From Pagrus major (lineage: Eukaryota; Chordata; Actinopteri; Spariformes; Sparidae): a DNA stretch of 64,000 nt. The position numbers were made by a program, and so were the translations under genes. Below are positions 44,027 through 56,000 of this stretch, piece after piece. The notes under the pieces were generated by a model. It made no database searches and had not been told where the DNA came from. It saw only the letters and a program-made list of their open reading frames with translations. The stretch lies in NCBI RefSeq assembly GCF_040436345.1, contig NC_133238.1, positions 12,354,126-12,418,125 of the forward strand, given 5' to 3'. Position 1 is the stretch's first letter; each line of letters starts with the position of its first letter.

Positions 44027-47000
44027 TCAGAGTATGGTGGTGGAGCCGTGTGGGTTGGCACTAGTCGGTGTGCCACTGATGGCGTTGAAGATGCCCATGG
44101 AGTCGGACAGCGCGCTCCTTGTGCCGTCCTCCACTGGGTTTATCTGGAAGGTCACATTATTACGATTAGGAAGGTTGTTTGAAAGTGACACACACTCACT
44201 CAGGCACGTACATTTATGTTTAGGGACTGTGGGGAAATTATTCGAGGAGGTTTTGGTGGAAGTTGTTTCAAAATGAAGGGTCGAAAGAGAACAACAACGC
44301 CGAGGAGGGCTTTGCTTTTGTCTTAAATTACGATACGATTGAGCTCGTCTCCCCATTTTTATAATTTTCATACAGTCCCTCACAGTTTCTGTAGTAACTT
44401 CCTCAAATGACAAAAGCACTGTTACCATCCAATCTGCTCAGGCCAGCACAAAGAGAGAGGAGACAGGAGACCCGGTTAGTAAACGAGCAGAGGAGTGCAG
44501 CAGTGGACAATAAAATGAGCACAATGAACATAAATAGTAAAAATGAACTAAACAAAACAGCTAGTTGGAGTCTGAATGATATAACCCACATCTATACCTG
44601 TTCATGCATGATGTTCGACAGCTCCCTGGCCAGGTCCCTGTAGCTGGCCTTCATCTCATCGTGGTACTCCTGCTGGTCCTCTTTGATCAGCCGCTCGTTC
44701 ACTCCCAGCCCCTGACCGCAGGCGTCCACGAATTGCCTGAGGGAGGGATGCGACAGGGTTTTAGTGCCACTTCAAAGCAACATGCAGAGGACAGAATGTG
44801 ACAGAGTAACATGGTAGGACATATTTCCATAGGCCGAGAACAAACCAAGGGAATAAGCAGCGAATGTTTCCATCATCGATAAGTACCTGAACACCTCTTT
44901 GAGCTGCTTGACCTTGTTGTCAGGATATTTCTTGGCACTGCTGTCGTCCAGGAAGGCTCTGGCGTAAGCGAGAGGGCCGGCATTGACCTGGAAAACAACG
45001 GAGGTGAAAGATCAGAAATGACACTGAAGGAGTGAAATGATTTACAGCCTTTGTAACTGGCAGCACGACCTCGCCACCTGTACCTGAACGCTGATGCTGC
45101 CTTGCAGTTTGAGCTGCAGACGGATCATGTCCACCTCGGAGGCCGAGCACAGCAGCCGCAGCTCGGACACCTTGGCACTCATCTCGTCTATGGCCACCTC
45201 GATGGGGCTCAGGTCGGTCTGGTGTTGGTACATGACCGCTATACGCTTCTTCACGTAAGGGAAACAGTGGGTGGCTGGATGGGAGACAGAAGAGGATGGG
45301 GAGGACTTAAATCATGCTTTCAAATGACATAAGAATTGTGCAAAACAACACTGAAAAACTATGCTGGGATGTCGATTCAGCTCAAAATTCAGATAAAATC
45401 AATTTGGCACTACAAAAAGACCTGCTGCCAAAAAAAAAAAGACCTGTGGCGACAGTACAGCCAAATATTGAGGCCCTAAACACACCCCTGCCTGCAGCCA
45501 AGTCATTATCAGTCAGCAGGATTATTACCATCAAAGATAACTACATGAACTTTGGGATCAAGTGAATAAACCTCACATGATCTTATCTGATTAATGTTTC
45601 GGGACCAGGAACAACCAGGAAATATTCTTGCTTTCTGCTTCCTGATGTTGCCGCTGTGATAAATAAGCCACACGGTGCGTTTCTTGCTCCTGCTCGTACA
45701 AGTCAAATTTGTGTCTAAACTGCTGTGATGATGGCAAATCATTTTCATCACTGTGTGCATGACCTACTGGTGAGAACGGTCCGCCGTTTACACTGCTCCT
45801 CCACCCCTCCCTGCTTCTTTCCCGACACCGTGAACGGCGTCTCAAACACGAAGCGCCGGATGTTGTGGCTCTTCTCGAAGTCGGTCTTCCGGTCCTCCAG
45901 CTCCTTGTCGTCTAAGTAGGGTGTGACGTGGGTCACCTGGATGTAGGCGTACTTGGAGTCCAAATCCTTCGGGTTCACCTGTAAGTGCACAGGAGACAGA
46001 TATATTTTATTTTGACTCAAACGTCGACAGCCCTAAAATATCTGTGGTCCTGGGAAAACCTTATAGGTGCAATATGTAAGAATCGTCAACTTTCACAAAA
46101 AAAAATCTAGCAATAGCCCTCCAAGTAAGTTTGTTTTGGGGTGAACTGCCCCTTTAATAAACTTAAACCTGCATTGTAAGTGGCTTATTTACAAGCTTTC
46201 ATCCAGAGTCAATGAACTGTAGCGATGCTGCTGTATGTTGTTTTGTAACCATGACTTTTCTGAACGCCGTCCCTGAACTCTGCACTACAAACCTCCTATT
46301 ACATGTTCTCCCAGGGCCATTGCACAACTGTCAGGGTCTACACCACTTCCCGTCACATAAACACACACAGACGTGATCCCACCTTGCCAGAGTCCTGAAT
46401 GATCTTGACGTTCTCCTGGCCGAACTTGTCGGAGTAGAGCTTCAGGAGCCTCTGAGAAATCTCAGACAGCGGAGTGAACTTTGGCTCCTTGTAGATGTAT
46501 TCCTTTCCATCTTCGTCCTCGAAGAAGCCCTGTGGAGGAGAGGAGGCAGGTCAGGAGACTGGTGTTGAATTCAGCCGTACAAATGGAGTTCTGCTTCAGA
46601 ATTTGACGACTTTTAACCTTTAAAAACTAAACACGTTTCTGACACAGCACAAGCAGTACACGGACAAACAAAACCCAATAAAACACATGTATGCAATACC
46701 TCATTTGAATGAGGTATTGCATACAAAGCCACTTATAGGACAATCAAAAAAAAAAAGAAACAAAAACTTACTCTACACCATTTACTCAATGCAAAAACAT
46801 GCATGTGCAGTTCCTCTCCACCACCGTTCAGCAATCACAAGCCAATGAGGAGCTAAATCTAGGTGATCCAGAGCTACGTTTAACCACTAATTGAACTCAA
46901 CAATATCAGGCCTCAAATAATATAACGATGCGAGGAGGCGGACTAGCACACCAGGCCAACACACACAGCTAAACCTCTACGGACTTACCGCAGCCTTGGA

Positions 47001-50000
47001 GAGGGAGGAGAAAAGAAGAGACATCTCTATTAACAAGAGAGTTTTAGGTGGGCTAAAGCTCAATGGTTTGTGTGCATATGTGTGTGTGTTTAGGAAGTGT
47101 TAACACAGTGAATGTGATTGCAAAAGGCAAGAGATAACATGACTTATTAAGAGTGCTAGCAATCATGCTCAGCAAAATAGTACTATAATACATCCATGGT
47201 TAGCTTATGTGTGTGTTTCACCTGTCCAAAGAAGGCCACTCTGAAGTATGTGCCCAGCAGCCTCTTGCCTGTATGCATCACCTCCATCACTTTGGTATAG
47301 GCACGGTGGAGGGTATCGTACAGGTGTGTCAGTTTCTGTTCCGCAGAAACACAAAGATTGCAGACATTTTCACAAAAATCAACCAAGAACTTAAAGAAAT
47401 AACGTTTTAGTAACTTTTTGCTTGATAAAAGATAGAAACACAGTCGAGCTGTTATCATAAAAATAGTGATTATTGTCGCTTTAAAAGGTGCAATATGTAA
47501 GAAATGGCACGTGTCGGATTTACACTGCAAACAAATAGGGGGCAGCATATCACCAGAGTAACCGCTAACTGCAGCTAACTGTAGCTGCTTATCTCAATTA
47601 TCCATGCAGCTAATGCTCATATTAGCTTACTCTGACTGGACTGGGAGAGTTAGTGTTGTTTGAGGGACAAAGTGGCTTGGAGCTAGCTGGTTAGCATGCT
47701 AATTTCAGTAGATATCTCTGCAACACAAAACATAGCTGTCTTTGACACAATGTACCTTTAAAGCAAGACTACACAACTTTTGCTGAATATCTAAGATGCA
47801 CTCCATGTTTCCTGAAAGGTTTATAGCACTGCTTCTGTCTGATCACTGTTCAGTTTACCTCAAAGTCTCTACGCTGCTCGTAGATGGGAATGATGAGCCT
47901 GTAGACATCGGCGATGAGCTCGTAACGCTCCGCCTTCCAGAGGCCGTCACCGCACTCCTCCAGCAGCTCCATCAGCACCTCCTGAACACACACACACACA
48001 CACACACGCACTGATGAATAAATATAAGCTTCCTGCAGTCTCAGCATATTTTACTGTTGCAAAGGGGGACATTTCTGTTTGTTCTGATTTACAAGGCTAC
48101 AGTGGACTTAAAACGAGCGTAATGTTCCTGTAAAGGCAGCAGACGTGGGAGGAAATGGATCCATCATGTCTGTTCTTTTTATTGGGGGATTATACAGAGG
48201 AGGAGATGGAAGGTGGAAGCGCTTTTTCGTTGCCTACAGATGTGTTGACCAAGTCATAAAAGCTGAGAAATTCTCTGGCCATCACTTTCAATTTCACATC
48301 AGTTTAGACCAGGCAGCTTTCCCCACACATAAACTGGTATTTGTACACCTCACGCATACTTTAAACCAGGCGTACAAAGGTTTTCAGGAGATTGGTGCAG
48401 GGAAATGACAAAATATAACGAGAGAGATGTTTTGTTCTGCATCCATTTATGATTAATGTTAGGAATGGAAACGAAACTTGGACGCTGGAAGACGCTGGAA
48501 CCAGCAAATGTTTGACATTTTTATGCTTAAAAAATGACTTTAACAGGTACAATAATATTATTACAGGGATGGGGCTCTGTTGGAACAACAAACATGGGGG
48601 GGAGGGATTAATCTATAATTCAAACAAATGCCCATTGATTTTCTTTCAGTCGACTAATCAATTAATCTAGTGTCAACAAGCCACTTCCCCTGCCGGAGTG
48701 TCATTGATTAAGAAGACACTGAATCCCTCTACAGGAGTGTTGACCCTGAGGCCAGACCGTTCTGTGTGCCAGCTCAGTGATTTTCTACATTAACACATGT
48801 AACCAAGCCCCAAGTCAAAGTCTACAGTATTTTCACGTCTCGGAGCAATTGATACTCTTAACGGAGATAAGAGACGGTCATTATGTGACACGTGATGCCA
48901 ATGAGGAACTTAAAAAAACATCTAAATGCTTGGTCAACACAGCGGAGCACAGCGTGTAAGGAGATTAGTGTACAGCAGTTTCACCTCGTTGAAGTGAACA
49001 TCCTGCATCCCCACGTCCTCCATCATGGCCGCCTCCTCGTCGATGTTCGGAGTGATGACGCGGAAAGCCGAGCAGCCCTGCCTGAACATACCTGAACGTA
49101 CAGATACAGAAGCAACATGAGTGGTTTTGTTTTTTTTCCCCAAAACTAATGTGTGAAAGGCAAAATTAAATTTCGAATTTGCTTCTTTGGTTAAACATCT
49201 TTAAAAATAAGAGAGCCTCTGTGGAGCAAAAAGGTCGACGCAGTGTTTGACAAAGGAGCTCTGAGGGGAAGTCAACCCACTCTGACCTGACGTTGAACTT
49301 TCATAAAACCCTGTTGTATTTTACAACAGATCCCCGGATCCAAAGTCTGAACACAGTATCCTGGTTGGTATGTGCAGAAACACGAGAGGGGATCTTATCT
49401 AGAGAATGCAGTGTTTTTAACACGGGAACAAACAGATGACCCTTGGACGGCTGCTCAGGTGGAGGATGAAGGTGTATGTTCCTGTGTGTATATGTGTAGG
49501 TGTGCGTGGAACAGGACATGCTCGTTTTATTTCTCAACAAGCAGTGCAGAGAGTAAATAAGTAAAGAGAAAAGGCAGGAGATATTCAAAATCGCCTGCAA
49601 ATTATATCAATCGCTCCATTAAAAAATAGGAATATGCATTAATAAGCGACCTCCTTGGCTTCACCAGGCCCAAAAGCATTTTTGTTGCCATCCATAATCT
49701 TTCATCAGTACACAAGAAGTGAATCAAATGAATTTATTGAGTTTGTTCAACACTTATTCCTGTATAATCTTCTCTCTACGGTGATAAGCAGTTACTCATT
49801 ATATAGCCTCTATAAATTGGGATTGTAAAAGTGTTTGAGTTCAAACGATCAGCGGTTATTTAGCATACTGTTCCGACTCCTATATCCTCGACTCACCTTT
49901 CCTCCACAGGTACTCAGCTACCAGAGCAGCGACGTGCACATAACACATGGCTGCCTGCAGGTGGAGCAGACAAACAGAGACAAGGCACAGGTTAGAGATG

Positions 50001-53000
50001 TAACGCAGGGTTAGGGCCAAATAAAAATAAATAAATAAATAAAAATACCTCTGAGAGATCTCCGTTCTTGTGGTGGATACGTGCCATGCTGTCCAGCCAT
50101 GTCTTTCTGAGCTCGGGCGTGCTGGTGTAAGACTTGGCCAAGCTGTACTGGAGGTCCACCAGCATCTCCGGATCGTTCTCGTGCTCCTTCATCTGCTCCG
50201 TGGCCATCAGCACTGTGCGGATGCGCTTCATCAGGTCCTTCACATCTGACGGGAATGCTGTGTGCTACAAGAGGACAATAGCCAGATGTAAGTCTTGTGA
50301 GCCTGTTTTTGCAGTCCAGACCACTAGTTGCACGGCTAACTGAGCTCACTAGCTAAAGGCAGCTACAGTATCATCATTCTCCCCTCACCTTGATGTTCTT
50401 GTCACTGTTGGCACAGTTGTTAATGATGGAGAGAGACTGCTGGAAACGGGTACCCCCGATGCCGATGACGTCAGCAATCAGCTGACTGACAGCAATGACC
50501 ACCTGGGTGAATAGAGAGGAAGAACAAAGATAATCAATGTTACACTAACGCAACAAGAACATGGTTAACGACTCATCAGAAAGGCTTAAAAACTATTCGA
50601 CACACATACCTGCAGGTGTGTTCGTACAAAAGACTTGCGTCCTGTGTAATCAAAGTTGCTTTTCATGAGGAAGTAGAGCAGATGGGCGGCGTCACTGCGG
50701 ATACAGCTCAGCTTGGAGTTACAGCACTTGAGGATTTCGTAGCATAGAGAGGCACACATGTCGGCCCTGCCGTCGAAGAAGGTGCAGGGGAACTGGAGGA
50801 CACGTGGAGGGAGGCAGGATGTAATGCGTGACAAATACAGCTATCAGGGAAAAAGACAATACAACAAATGTTCTGATTTCCCTTTCACCTTGTAGATGAA
50901 GGTCCTGAGCGAGGTGAAGACCTGTTTGAGGGCGGCCTCAGACTGAGGGATCTGCAGGAAGCAGAGATGTACCTGGAAAACTTTCTTCATCAGGGGGTTG
51001 TGACCAAGATCTGAAGTAAGCTGCGTCTAAGGGGGACAAACCAACCAAGATGTGATTAAGATGCAAAATGTCATGTGTCTTTGTTGTTTGTATCAACAGG
51101 CTGTCGCAGCTGATACCTTGAATCCCATGATGAAGATGCTGAGTGTGTCCAGCACAGTCAGACAGACCTCTGTGGACACATTGGCCTCCAGCAGACACTG
51201 GCTGCTCACGTCTGCTTCCGTATGAGAGTACACTGCACAGATAGCACACACACAAGGTCGCTGTTAAAAGATATATCTTTATTGGAGCAGTAAATATGTT
51301 TTTCACTCAAACATCACCTGCTTGATTAGGTTGTTGATCAGTACCAAGCACTTCTGTTCTGCTTGTTTATGAATGGAGATAAGCTCTGTCATTGTTATTG
51401 CAGCTCTTATTGCTGCCTATAGAGGTCAGTAAAAGACACAGACGTTTAGTTTAGCTGCTCACCAAATAAACAACTAAAATCATATTTTAACCAGACATAA
51501 AATAGTCAAATTACTGGTTGGTGCTTGGGCCCTAATAATCTCTGTTCCAGCCCTGGCAAGCAAGCAAGAAAGCAAGAAAGAAAGAAAGAAAGAAAGAAAG
51601 AAATCTGCGAAGCCCTCTTGGTGTGACGTTCGTCCTCTAGAAGTCAGGACAGGACAGGATGTCTTACTGTTGTTGAAGGTGTGAGCGTTCTCCAGCGTTC
51701 CCAGCTGCTGAAGACGGGCATGCAGGATCCCCGCCCTGTTACGAGACACAGGCAGAGTCAGAGACTTCCTGTCGGGAGCTACAGGCCCCGCCGCCTCCTG
51801 GCTCCTGTTGGGAGAGGAGAAACACTGTTAGCGGGTATGCTACGGTCACATGATAGGACGGTCAATACATCGATAAAAAGGCACACAAGAGGAAATGTCT
51901 GAGGAAATGTCTCAGTGGTGTCGAAGAACAGTAACAGATAGAAACAGAGCAGACAAATGAATGTGGCTTTAATGGCAGCATCATGCATTAATTAGGCAAA
52001 GTGACACCGGCAGTCTCTTACCCACGCAGGAGGGGCCCCGGCCCGCGACATTACCCACAACAACAACTTTCCAGCAGTGTTACAGACGAGAGAACAAACC
52101 AGAGGCAAAGGGGTTAAAAGAGTCAGTCAGTTTGTGTTTGTAAGTCTGTGCATTAGTGTGAGTCATATTGCATAGATGAGGAACATAATTAGTTTCGGTT
52201 CAATTTTTTAAACACAAATAAAGTCAGTTGAGATAAGAGACGTAACACTGTACCTGACGATGAATCTCTTCCCCATGTATCTGAACTGATGGAGGCAGAC
52301 TCTGCAGGACAAACACAAGAGGTGGTGCTCAGTCGGAGATCATTGCCAGACTCAACTTGCATAAAAGTTTGTCAAGTTCTGTGCTTACTCTATTAATGTG
52401 AAGAAGTCCATTAAGTCTGAGGGAGCTGCTTTGTTCCAGTATGCAAACAGGGCCTCTGGGGTGGAGGACATGGGAAGAAAAATCTTTAGAAAGGATTAAC
52501 TGTGGGCCAGTTTTTCATATCAGCAATGTGTCACGATCAAGTACAGTCACTCAGATGACAGTCTTACCCTCTGACATGCTCTTGAGGATGTGAAGGAAGC
52601 ACATGAGCAGGTTTTTGATCTCGTCCCGGTCAAGTTTGTCGCAGCGCAGCACAGTGCTGCCCAGAGCCGACGCACACTGGTTCTAGAGGGAGACAGAAAA
52701 CAAATAAGAGGATAGAAAGTTCTCGTTATCAGGCGCAGACGGCGGAGTTGCAGAAATCGGAAAACTTCAAAAGAGATAAGGAACATCACTCAAACCCAAA
52801 CTTCAGAGATGAGAAATGTCAAGTATTTTCCTCCGGGGCGGACAAAAGCATTTGCTGAAGCAGCTCTGTGCTTTGAGATAACGGCATCAATTGCAGGTTT
52901 GAAGAAACACATTTACAGTTACATTACAGCAACTGAGGAAATAAGTGAAAGAGGCCATGAGGTCAGCTCAACCTCCGCAGCACACACACTCCCTGACGTG

Positions 53001-56000
53001 GGACACTCAGAGGAAGAATGTAGGGAGGAACTTAGGGAGGATTTTGGACGTACTGTACAGACTTCAGCAGTGTTTTTGGTCTCTAAATTTGACACTAAAA
53101 GCAAAACTCTGGTTTAGTGGCTCATAAAAAATCACACATCTGCTAAATTCTGTACAACTGCAGCCAAAAGTCTCTGTCGGAGAGCTCACAAAGGTCAAAC
53201 AGAATACTTGTATGAGTAAGTTTTCCTCGTGATTCCCCTCAACCCTCTGGCCTGCCGCTTGTTTGTCATTTTCACTGTCGCTGTCCTGCAGGAGGTGAGG
53301 CAGGGGCACAGACAGGAGCGAGAAGTCCATGGTGACCCGCTTGGTCGCGCGGTTCATAGGTGGGAGTTGATCCTCGGGGTCCAAGGGGAGAGGGGGAACG
53401 TTGACCGAGTGCCTCCTGGTAAATCCCTCCTTGTAGTGGGTTGGGAAGGTTACAGAGCAAGGACAAGGGGAGTGGGAGCTCTGAAGGAGGGGGTGGGAGG
53501 ACAGCGAGGACGTCCAAGAGTGCAGATAATGTAAAATTAAACAGAATTAGGGGAGTGCTGAGCGAACTACCAACTTTTAACTTTGTGTTTTGTTGACATT
53601 GGCTTTATTTCCTCATTATTTCAGGTCTCACAGACCAGAACCATGAAGCATATTTAATCTCCTTACGCTCACTGAAGCCAGATAACCTAACATTGGCGAT
53701 ACTGGATAATTGGTATCACAAAGCTGGTCAAACGAAAAATTTATGACTTTAATCTCATCAATACAAAGACTATAAAGTCCAAACATTTGCGAGATCTTCT
53801 GAGATTAAAGCCACAAATTTATGAGAAAAAAAACTTGGACAATAGTGTTTTTTGTCAAGGAACCGTATGGCTTCACTTTGCAGAGCTGGACTGACCTCAG
53901 TGCACCACAGACGGCACCACTTTCGGTCTAATATGCCTGCAGTTGATGATATAATCAGATGACATTCTGTGATTGGATTTAGCAATAAGAAAGTACTCGT
54001 GATTTTGGCCCAAAGTGACCGTATTATCATAACCAGCCAGACTTTGAAGAAATGGCCTGTAACCAGCAATATCCTTACATCTGTCTGGTTCATGCAGTTC
54101 AGCTTTCTTTCTTTTTTTTTTTGCTGATAACCACAAGGAATTAAGGCTACTGCAGCAGCGAAAGGTGATATTGAACGATATTAGATATATTATCACGTGG
54201 AATGAGACATTGTGAAATAGGATTGTGTGATTCACTAATATTGCAAGTGAAGTATCATTCAAGTATTCATGTACCTTCTCTAGGGAGTTGGTCTTGTCGC
54301 TGCTCTTGTCCAGGAGGCTGTTTCCAGAGTCAGTGGAGACCAGAGAGCCCCTGGAGTCCGCGTGGTGCACTGAGCTGACGTTGGGGGTCGAGCTCTGAGG
54401 GGAGGCTGCAGGAACAGAGCACAATAGTTTGCTGCATATCAGAAGATGATGAATCTACAGTTTACACACGCAGAGAACATTAAGCTCATCATGAAGATAT
54501 TTAGGATAGAAGAGTGCGGATCTACCTGTTCCAGAGATGACCCCGAACACATCTTTGTGGAGGGCATTTTCTATGCAGCTCCCAGGTTTCTGAGGAGTCA
54601 CCATGGAGTTGGGCACCAGGGAGTCCTCCCTGGCATTCTGGGACAGAAAGCAACAGATTGAGGATGCTTTCAGCTGAAAGGTAAACACTGGTAGTCAAGA
54701 CAGTGACCTGTTCAGATGACATTAAGCCAGTAATTCGTGTTTTGAATACGTGAGCTGCCATTTAATTTCCCACCACTAGGTGTCATGCTTACATTGTGGT
54801 TGCTGAGGGGGGCTGACTCCTTGATGTCAAGTCTGTAGACGTTCTCCTGGAGCAGACCAAACAGCGGGAGGTAGAGGGTGGCAAGTCTGGCCTGCTGGCT
54901 CTGGAATGACACAGTAAGTGCTCATGAGTCAAAAGTCAGACTGAATTTATCTTCAAGTCAACCCAGGCCTGGAAGCGTACGCGCTTTTCATTTAATTCAT
55001 CCATTTATGGTGTGTTCAAAGTACAGTAAAAGGTGTTGTAGAGCTCACTTTCGCAGCGTAGCGGTCGTCAAACGTGTGTTTGATCATCAGCCCCTTGAGC
55101 ACCTGGATGGCGATCTGACGGACCTCTCTGAACTCCTGAAGAGCCCCGCCCACCTCCCTCATCAGCAGCCCCACCAGGAAGTGGTTTCGACAGAAGTCGT
55201 CCGTCAGAGAGTAATCCAGCTGAAGATCTGTAGCAGGGCATCAGTCAACAGATTGCAGCGGACAAGGAGAATATAAACCGCGCTCCACTTAGATGAAAGT
55301 GACGTTGAGTGTGTGATTTACCTTGGAACCTTTGAATTCTGCCTTTTCCGAAGGGCATGGGCAGATTAAGAGGGACAAAGTGCTCATGGTTGCAGACCAC
55401 CCGCAGGAATTCAAACTTGAACTCGTACAAAGTCTAATAGGAATGCATGAGAAAACACATTTTATGATGGCTTTAATAACTGGGATAAAAGCGTTAAAGA
55501 CGGTAGCAGGGGAGCCTTTTCACCTTGGGGTCGCCAGGCACAAAGCAGTTCATGTAGTTGTTGATCTGCTTGAATACGAAGCCCCTGTCCATGAAGGTGA
55601 AGCAGCGCTGAGTGAAAAGGTGAGCAAACATTACATCATTGTTTAAAATTATGTTAATCACCAAACATAAACCATCTGCAGTGAGGATGATTTAAATATA
55701 ACTCTACGGTCTTTAACCGAAGGGCAGTTTTTCAAGCTCATCTACATATTAAAGGACAATAAGTCACTGCAGGCGTCGGGAGGAGTGCCAACCTTGATGA
55801 AAACTGCCAGGCTGTGGTTGGCATTGCGAGCCGCATCCAGGTTGTCCTTGTATTTCTGCGTGATGTGTGGCATCAGCATATTCACCAGAGTCTCCACTGC
55901 GTGGTAGAACGATGCAGAGAAACGCTGGTTCCTGGAGAGCTGCGAACAACGAGAAAAGAGGGAGAGGATTTAGGCTTGGAGGAAAGTGGTTCAAGAAAGG

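Larger units (their letters stand above)
44027..50264 (-). other. dock9: dock9 DHR-2 (catalytic GEF) exons
   Basis: Exons 33-44: 50049-50264, 49897-49954, 48985-49091, 47859-47981, 47222-47335, 46989-46994, 46383-46529, 45768-45978, 45084-45274, 44887-44987, 44598-44736, 44027-44143. They encode the lobe that binds Cdc42. The exon at 44887-44987 begins with V of [12 protein letters not shown]. This is window residue 1651, which with ~300 missing residues fits the valine nucleotide sensor known in human DOCK9 (V1951). The last exon encodes [20 protein letters not shown] and ends [11 protein letters not shown] before the stop. Confidence 0.9.
50389..54405 (-). other. dock9: dock9 armadillo-like middle region exons
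   Basis: Exons 24-32: 54275-54405, 52568-52682, 52389-52455, 52254-52301, 51668-51804, 51117-51232, 50889-51026, 50610-50792, 50389-50502. They encode helical sequence linking DHR-1 to DHR-2, such as [29 protein letters not shown] and [15 protein letters not shown]. The exon at 54275-54405 is a serine-rich linker ([20 protein letters not shown]) typical of a regulated, alternatively spliced segment. Confidence 0.85.

Noticed and set aside
44027-44428. 133-codon ORF reading through the last dock9 intron
   Set aside because: Only the final 38 codons after the acceptor at 44143 belong to dock9; the upstream part is intron with a different frame context.
53229-53534. Plus-strand 101-codon ORF at the dock9 intron
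   Set aside because: It is the shadow of the minus-strand cassette-exon candidate and its GC-rich surroundings, with no family resemblance.
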